10,195 bases of DNA from CAISGS01 sp044376615 (GTDB taxonomy: Bacteria; Pseudomonadota; Alphaproteobacteria; Caulobacterales; Caulobacteraceae), in the NCBI GenBank assembly GCA_044376615.1, contig JBILKO010000093.1, forward strand, positions 1 to 10,195. The letters run 5' to 3'. Numbering within the stretch: position 1 is the stretch's first letter; every line of letters starts with the position of its first letter. Made by a program: the position numbers and the translations under genes. Of the stretch, positions 6,419 through 10,195 are shown piece by piece. Under the pieces are notes generated by a model that was not told the DNA's origin, did not search any database, and worked only from the letters and a program-made list of their open reading frames with translations.

Positions 6419-7345
6419 CTAGGGGCTTACTGTTTCCAGCTTGGGATCTTGTGCCCGACTGCTCGCCCACTGCGCCAGGGCCACGCCGGACAGGGTCAGG
6501 GCACCGCCGAGCAATTGCCACGGCCCAATCGCCTCGCCAAACAAGCCCCAGCTGACCAGGGCCGCGACCACGGGCTGGACCAGCACGACCAGGGCGGTGG
6601 TTGCTGTCGGAAGGCGGCCCAGGGCCCAGGCGATTGAGCCCTGCCCGGCGACATGCACCCCCGCCAGGCCAACACACGCCAAGGTGCCGATCAGGGTATT
6701 GGGTAAGAGTTGCTCGCCCATGGCCAGGGAGACCAGCAAAAGAACCGGTGCCGCAACCAGGCCCGACCAAAACATAACCAGCGGCGCACTCGCCGTCTGC
6801 CGCGCCTTGCGCACCGCGAGAAAATAGAGGGCGTACCAAAGCGCCGTACCAACCGATAGGGCATCGCCCAGCACCGTGTTGCGGCCATGGGAAACGGCGG
6901 CCGCGCCATGGGCGAGGGTAAAGGCCCCGCTGATCGCCAGGACTAGTCCAACCAGAAACAGCCGTTGAGGCACTTCGCGAAACACGATCCAGGCCACGGC
7001 GGTGACCACGATCGGGGTCAGGTTGCTGAGCGCTGTGGCATTGGCCACGGTCGTATGGGCAATGCCATAATGCCAAAAGGCCAGATCCGCGGCAAAGGCC
7101 AGGCCCGCGAGAAGGGCCACTTTTGACGGCGGTTGGGCCAGGCTTGTCATCAGGCTAGGGCCTTGTGTGTCCGCCTTGCTGGACCGCGCCAGAAGCGCCA
7201 GCACGGGCATGGCGATCATCAGCCGCCAAAAGCCGGTTGCGGCTGGGCCAGCCGAGCTTAGGCGCACAAAAATCGGCGCAAAGCCGATAATGCAGGCCCC
7301 AAAGATCAAGACCAAAAGGGCCTTGTTATAGGTCTTGGTTTCCAT
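6419..7345 (-). CDS. EamA/DMT superfamily transporter
   Basis: This 308-residue inner-membrane protein has about ten hydrophobic segments arranged as two EamA repeats (about 10-145 and 158-292). The first begins ALLVLIFGACIIGFAPIFVR with an early WR in FWRLMI. The second ends with LVVLVQPVVAALVSWGLFGE, the typical EamA signature 'l-P--aall--l-lgE'. Members export amino acids, purines or other small metabolites, and the substrate cannot be assigned here. ATG 7345 is the natural start, giving a short polar N-terminus; only a weak AGAAG ribosome-binding site precedes it. It is the first gene of a two-gene unit with the YvaD-like protein, with a 215-nt non-coding region upstream that contains the inverted-repeat element. 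Length and composition are normal for the family and core genome. Confidence 0.92.
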   Translation of the reverse strand: METKTYNKALLVLIFGACIIGFAPIFVRLSSAGPAATGFWRLMIAMPVLALLARSSKADTQGPSLMTSLAQPPSKVALLAGLAFAADLAFWHYGIAHTTVANATALSNLTPIVVTAVAWIVFREVPQRLFLVGLVLAISGAFTLAHGAAAVSHGRNTVLGDALSVGTALWYALYFLAVRKARQTASAPLVMFWSGLVAAPVLLLVSLAMGEQLLPNTLIGTLACVGLAGVHVAGQGSIAWALGRLPTATTALVVLVQPVVAALVSWGLFGEAIGPWQLLGGALTLSGVALAQWASSRAQDPKLETVSP

Positions 7346-7435
7346 GGCGATCTTCTGGCCCAGCTTGGCCGTGAGGTAAAGCCGCAGGGCCGAGGTTCAA
7401 TCCACATTCAGTCGGGGAAGATTTGTGTCATTTCA

Positions 7436-7546
7436 ATCCTCCCCCTGCGAAGGGGGGAAGGCGGGGTAGGGTGACGGTGCACGTATCGGTGCTTCAACAG
7501 GCGCAGCACGGAGAGCGCGGCCCCAACGCCTTGCGCCGTCCCCCCG
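7436..7546. repeat. GC-rich intergenic inverted-repeat element
   Basis: CCCCCT-GCGA-AGGGGG (7441-7456) forms a 6-bp hairpin capped by a GNRA-type tetraloop. GGGGGGAAGGC (7452-7462) can alternatively pair with GCCGTCCCCCC (7535-7545) in 10 of 11 positions, closing a 72-nt interior. That interior is rich in small complementary stretches such as GTGC/GCAC. The two pairings are mutually exclusive. The layout and the CTTCAACAGGCGCAGCACGG interior feel like the short palindromic intergenic repeats dispersed in Caulobacterales genomes, but only one copy is visible here. It lies between the 3' end of gluQ and the 5' side of eamA and could act as a gluQ terminator. No protein-coding gene is evident in 7346-7560. 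Confidence 0.5.
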
Positions 7547-7560
7547 AACGTGGATAGACC

Positions 7561-8394
7561 CTAGTCAAAACCCAACTGCCGCCTCAGATCACCAGGCTGT
7601 ATGCCGCTGTCGCGCAAGGCCCTTAAGGTCTGGGCCTTTTCGCGCTTGGCTAGGCGCGTTCCGTCCGGCCCCGTCAAGAGGCGGTGGTGGACATAGGTTG
7701 GGGTTGGAAGGCCCAACAGCTCTTGCAACAATCGTTGAACGCCAGTGGCCTCGAACAGGTCCAGGCCGCGGACGACATGGCTTATGCCTTGCAAGGCGTC
7801 ATCGAACACGACGGCCAGGTGATAGGCCACGCCCAGATCTTTGCGGGCCAAGACAATGTCTCCGGCGAGATCTGGCTGAGCCTGCACGGTCCCATGATCC
7901 TCGTCCCTAAAGGTCAAGGCGTCATAGGCGGGGCCGAGATGACGGCGCGCCGCGGCTAGCGATAGGCGCCAGGCAAAACTCATGCCGTCCGCCAAGTTTT
8001 GCGCTTCTTGGTCGGGGGGCAGGGGCTCGCCGCTATAGGCAAGGCCCAGCAAGTGCGGCGCCCGGCCAATATCGGCGGCCAGGTCCTTGCGGGTCTTAAA
8101 GCAGCGGTAGACGATGCCCATGTCGCGCAAGCGGGCCAAGGCGGCGTGATAGTCGCCCATATGCTGCGACTGAATCCGGACAGGCGCTTCCCAGTCTAGG
8201 CCCAGCCAGGCCAGGTCTTCATAAATGGCTTGGGTGAATTCGGGTCGGCAACGGCCCTGATCAATGTCTTCAATCCGCAGGATGAATTGGCCGCCCGCGC
8301 GCATTGCATAGGCATGGGCCATCAGGGCGCTAAACGCGTGACCCAGATGCAGATAGCCGGTCGGTGACGGTGCAAACCGGGTCCGGAACGTCAC
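7561..8394 (-). CDS. gluQ: glutamyl-Q tRNA(Asp) synthetase
   Basis: This 277-residue paralogue of the glutamyl-tRNA synthetase catalytic core lacks the anticodon-binding domain. The family attaches glutamate to queuosine at the wobble position of tRNA-Asp in the cytoplasm. RFAPSPTGYLHLGH (6-19) contains the class I HLGH signature, LRIEDID follows at 39-45, and RLAKRE (247-252) stands for the KMSKS loop. The length matches GluQ rather than GltX. In the E. coli protein zinc is held by a CxC pair, a tyrosine and a third cysteine. Here only C98 of the CxC remains (YRCFKTR, K100 at the second place), and the later YxGxC reads YSGEP (120-124). The start is GTG 8394, 6 nt after the tetR stop, so the two are probably co-transcribed. 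Functional assignment is strong; the zinc loss is unusual. Confidence 0.94.
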   Translation of the reverse strand: MTFRTRFAPSPTGYLHLGHAFSALMAHAYAMRAGGQFILRIEDIDQGRCRPEFTQAIYEDLAWLGLDWEAPVRIQSQHMGDYHAALARLRDMGIVYRCFKTRKDLAADIGRAPHLLGLAYSGEPLPPDQEAQNLADGMSFAWRLSLAAARRHLGPAYDALTFRDEDHGTVQAQPDLAGDIVLARKDLGVAYHLAVVFDDALQGISHVVRGLDLFEATGVQRLLQELLGLPTPTYVHHRLLTGPDGTRLAKREKAQTLRALRDSGIQPGDLRRQLGFD

Positions 8395-8400
8395 GGCCCC

Positions 8401-9039
8401 CTAGGCCTTGGACCTTGCCTGTCCAAACATGCCCAGATGGCTGAGCACGCCCGCCATAAAGGCCTTTTCGCCGCCCATTTCGGACTTAAGTGCGTCGAAT
8501 TGCCGAAAGCCGACCATTTCGGCTAGGCCGTGGGCGGCGCACCAGGCGGCGATGCAGGCCAGTTCGAGATCGGTTTCTTGTTCAGGGCTGGCAACGCCTA
8601 AATCGATCATGGCCTTTTTGAGAAGGCTAAATGCGCCCTCTTCCGACTCATGCGCCTTTTCAGGCATGGCATCGCTGTCGCGCGAACAGTCATACATCAC
8701 GCGATAAACGGCGGGGTGCGACTTGGCGAACTCGACATAGGCTAGGCCGATCTCCGAAACGCGCTCGAGTGGGGCGATATCAGCATCGGTTGTGCGGCGG
8801 ATAAAATCGGACATCAGGTCAAAGCCTTCTTCGGCAATGGCCAGCATCAATTCGCTCTTGTCCTTAAAATGGTGATAGGGCGCGGCAGAACTGACGCCCG
8901 CCTCTCGCGCGACGGCTCTCAAGGACAGTCCGCCCTGACCATCGCGTTCAAGGATTCGGGTCGCGGCATCGAGCAGGGCACGACGTAGATCGCCATGGTG
9001 ATAGGGACGGGGGCCGGTAAAGGGGCAAGTTGCTGTCAT
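8401..9039 (-). CDS. TetR/AcrR-family transcriptional regulator with WHG-type C-terminal domain
   Basis: This 212-residue dimeric DNA-binding repressor has an N-terminal TetR domain with the helix-turn-helix LSLRAVAREAGVSSAAPYHHF at about 38-58. The ligand-binding domain contains WCAAHGLAEM (166-175), the W-x-x-x-H-G motif that names the WHG-type TetR C-terminal family. The ligand is unknown. ATG 9039 is preceded by AAGG 5 nt upstream. A TATAAG (9050-9045) lies so close to the ATG that a transcript from it would be nearly leaderless. The gene is followed by gluQ after 6 nt and is divergent from the small membrane peptide and the alkA-type gene. As is common for TetR genes, the likely target is the divergent promoter, where a 15-bp palindrome overlaps the promoter core. 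Confidence 0.92.
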   Translation of the reverse strand: MTATCPFTGPRPYHHGDLRRALLDAATRILERDGQGGLSLRAVAREAGVSSAAPYHHFKDKSELMLAIAEEGFDLMSDFIRRTTDADIAPLERVSEIGLAYVEFAKSHPAVYRVMYDCSRDSDAMPEKAHESEEGAFSLLKKAMIDLGVASPEQETDLELACIAAWCAAHGLAEMVGFRQFDALKSEMGGEKAFMAGVLSHLGMFGQARSKA

Positions 9040-9080
9040 ATCGCCTTATAGCCCTGTCAGAATTACTCGTAAAGACCATC

Positions 9081-9108
9081 TTGACACCGTTCAGATAAGT
9101 GATATCTA
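9081..9108 (+). promoter_or_regulatory. Sigma70-like promoter for the small-ORF/alkA unit
   Basis: A perfect -35 box TTGACA (9081-9086) is separated by 16 nt from TATCTA (9103-9108), a fair -10 box. Transcription would start near 9115 and run toward the 37-residue ORF, leaving a leader of about 95 nt. The leader contains two self-complementary octamers, CCCTAGGG (9138-9145) and CCCCGGGG (9169-9176). Confidence 0.55.
9093..9107. promoter_or_regulatory. Palindromic candidate TetR operator
   Basis: AGATA-AGTGA-TATCT is a perfect 5-bp inverted repeat with a 5-nt centre. It lies in the spacer and over the -10 box of the plus-strand promoter, 54 nt upstream of the divergent tetR start. Size and placement suit a TetR dimer blocking RNA polymerase. 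A second inverted repeat, ACCGTTC (9086-9092) and GAACGGT (9145-9151), brackets the same region. Binding is inferred, not shown. Confidence 0.45.
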
Positions 9109-9210
9109 AGCACTGTCCAGATTGCTTAACCCTACTCCCCTAGGGAACGGTTTGGAAGGGTCCCGCTCCCCCGGGGCCATGTCATTGGAACTAGAAATAG
9201 GATACTCGAT

Positions 9211-9324
9211 ATGTCTCTCGCAAACCTTACCCGTTTTGAACGCGCCCTTGACAGCAGTGGCGTGTTTGGCCTCCTGGCTCTTGGCATCGCGCTAGCCGCA
9301 GCCATGGCCGGTGTCGGCATCTAA
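9211..9324 (+). CDS. 37-residue single-pass membrane peptide
   Basis: ATG 9211 has AGGA 8 nt upstream (9199-9202), and the ORF ends at TAA 9322-9324. The peptide begins MSLANLTRFERALDSSG, an amphipathic, charged N-terminus, followed by a hydrophobic Ala/Gly/Leu-rich helix (VFGLLALGIALAAAMAGVGI, about 18-37) ending at the stop. This is the plan of a single-pass membrane microprotein with its N-terminus probably cytoplasmic. It follows a consensus-like promoter and candidate TetR operator, and lies 32 nt before the DNA glycosylase gene. I recognise no family. It could modulate a membrane protein or act as a type I toxin-like peptide, though the latter usually carry more bulky residues. It is too short for standard gene finders, and is supported by its ribosome-binding site, its composition and its position. 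Confidence 0.55.
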   Translation: MSLANLTRFERALDSSGVFGLLALGIALAAAMAGVGI

Positions 9325-9330
9325 ATGACT

Positions 9331-9350
9331 TGCATCCTGCAAGGGATGCA
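9331..9350 (+). promoter_or_regulatory. Hairpin between the small ORF and alkA-type gene
   Basis: TGCATCC (9331-9337) and GGATGCA (9344-9350) form a perfect 7-bp stem with a 6-nt loop (TGCAAG). It lies 6 nt after the small-ORF stop and contains the AAGGG (9341-9345) that would serve as ribosome-binding site for the next gene. No T-run follows, so translational control or processing is likelier than termination. Confidence 0.4.
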
Positions 9351-9356
9351 GATTTG

Positions 9357-10019
9357 GTGAGGGGCGTGACCACGCCCCTCTACCACCCCCCTAGTGCCGA
9401 CGACCTGCGACAAGCCAGGTCAGAGCTGGTTCGACTTGATCCCGCGCTTGGGCGCCTGGACCGCGCTACGCCCGAATTTGAATGGCGTCTTCGGCCTGGC
9501 GGTTTTGCTGGTCTGGTCAAGATGGTGATCGAGCAACAGGTCTCCGTCGCCGCTGCTGCCTCAATCTGGAACCGTTTTGTCACCGGTCTTGGTGAGATTA
9601 CCCCTGACCGGGTGCTTGACCATGACGAAGACGGCCTGAAGCTGTATGGCCTGTCCCGACCCAAGGCGCGCTATGCTTTGGCGATTGCCCAGGCCCAGAC
9701 CGCTGGCCAGATCGATTTTGAAAACATCGGTGCGCTTGCCGATGCCGAGGCGATTTCAGCCCTGACCGCGATCAAGGGCGTCGGCCGCTGGACGGCTGAA
9801 ACCTATCTGATGTTCTGCCACGGCCGATTGGACGTCTTTCCAGGCGGGGATGTCGCGCTGCAAGAGGCCATGCGCTGGGCCGATAATGCCAGCGAGCGCC
9901 CCAATGAAAAACAAGCCTATGCCCGGGCCGAGGTCTGGCAGCCCTATCGCGGTGTGGCAGCGCATCTGCTCTGGCGCTGTTATGGCGGGGTTAAGCGCGG
10001 TGAGATCGTTCTGGATTGA
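9357..10019 (+). CDS. DNA-3-methyladenine glycosylase, AlkA-type (HhH-GPD)
   Basis: This base-excision repair enzyme removes alkylated purines such as 3-methyladenine. With GTG 9357 as start it has 220 residues, the usual size for the short AlkA-like proteins of alphaproteobacteria. Visible are GGFAGLVKMVIEQQVSVAAA, the helix that opens the HhH-GPD domain, then the helix-hairpin-helix LTAIKGVGRWTAETYLMF with its GVGRWTAE turn, and the catalytic aspartate D165 in FPGGDVALQ. Alternative starts are TTG 9330, which would place the hairpin inside the coding region, TTG 9354 and GTG 9366. AAGGG at 9341-9345 fits 9354 or 9357 best. It is probably transcribed with the 37-residue membrane peptide from the promoter at 9081, and so possibly under TetR control. 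I leave the gene symbol empty because the alkA and mag2 labels are used inconsistently for this subgroup. Confidence 0.92.
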   Translation: MRGVTTPLYHPPSADDLRQARSELVRLDPALGRLDRATPEFEWRLRPGGFAGLVKMVIEQQVSVAAAASIWNRFVTGLGEITPDRVLDHDEDGLKLYGLSRPKARYALAIAQAQTAGQIDFENIGALADAEAISALTAIKGVGRWTAETYLMFCHGRLDVFPGGDVALQEAMRWADNASERPNEKQAYARAEVWQPYRGVAAHLLWRCYGGVKRGEIVLD

Positions 10020-10054
10020 CCAGGGTCATAGACTCAGTCGTCATGGGCTTGTCG

Positions 10055-10195
10055 TATAATCCGGATTGAATGACTTACGTTTCGGCAATGGTGATTCGAA
10101 AACCAGGAGATCGGTCTTCCATTTTTCGGTGCACGTAATCCTTGGGGTTAGATCCCACAGCCTAGGGCAAAGGCGCGGCGGTGACCTATGCAGGT
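10055..10195 (+). other. Unassigned region with consensus -10 box; possible start of a small RNA or leader
   Basis: A perfect TATAAT stands at 10055-10060 with no convincing -35 box 16-18 nt upstream. Transcription would begin near 10067. The following sequence holds short hairpins (TGGG/CCCA around 10143-10158 and GCCT/AGGC around 10161-10175) and runs off the window. A nearly leaderless 22-codon ORF starts at ATG 10070 and ends before 10140. A TTG-started frame from 10066 stays open to the edge, and so does a minus-strand frame ending near 10041. None resembles a known protein and the codons are atypical. The region could be a structured RNA, a 5' leader or plain spacer. Confidence 0.25.

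Noticed and set aside
6393..7076. 227-codon minus-strand frame overlapping the EamA gene
   Set aside because: Shifted frame within eamA. The eamA frame gives a clean ten-helix transporter, whereas this one gives a Gly/Arg/Pro-rich product.
7402..7425. Seven-codon ORF on the minus strand next to the inverted repeat, preceded by GGGGGAGG
   Set aside because: The purine-rich run belongs to the repeat itself. Seven codons without repeated regulatory codons is no evidence for a leader peptide.
10067..10195. 6S or other known structural RNA
   Set aside because: I could not match conserved 6S, tmRNA or SRP RNA motifs, and the sequence is cut by the window edge.
1..10195. CRISPR array or tandem repeats
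   Set aside because: No regularly spaced direct repeats were seen at any scale.

Overview
The window looks like an alphaproteobacterial chromosome, most likely Caulobacterales or a close relative. This is judged from protein style, the GC-rich core genes, and an argH-lptM-lysA run divergent from a TlpA-type thioredoxin gene. No 16S rRNA or other marker is present to settle the genus.

Region 1 (about 1-1540) is AT-richer accessory DNA. It holds the C-terminal end of a DUF3800 protein, a possible 43-residue minus-strand ORF, an unusual tRNA-Ala(GGC)-like gene with its own strong intrinsic terminator, an uncharacterised protein with two membrane segments, and a small chimeric ORF. The C-terminal half of that ORF looks like the tail of a RelB/DinJ-type antitoxin. 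Base composition changes to core style inside this ORF, so an island or insertion boundary probably lies near 1530.

Region 2 (1649-5249) is core metabolism. argH, lptM and lysA form a tight minus-strand operon (4-nt overlap, then a 2-nt gap) for the last arginine step, an outer-membrane lipoprotein and the last lysine step. tlpA runs the other way, and its ATG abuts the argH ATG within a single CATATG. A GNAT acetyltransferase gene follows tlpA after 2 nt.

Region 3 (6001-7345) is a minus-strand pair, an EamA/DMT exporter followed by a YvaD-like (DUF5360) membrane protein. The YvaD-like stop codon overlaps the GNAT stop codon from the opposite strand. A GC-rich inverted-repeat element fills the intergenic gap at about 7436-7546.

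Region 4 (7561-10019) holds a tetR-gluQ minus-strand pair, where the GluQ protein appears to have lost two zinc-ligand cysteines. Divergent from it is a plus-strand unit with a consensus-like promoter, an embedded palindrome that could be the TetR operator, a 37-residue membrane peptide and an AlkA-type DNA glycosylase.

The last 176 bases hold a perfect TATAAT and small hairpins but no recognisable gene. I did not find a clear new multi-gene system. The best leads are the tRNA/island boundary, the TetR-microprotein unit, and the uncharacterised two-TM protein.
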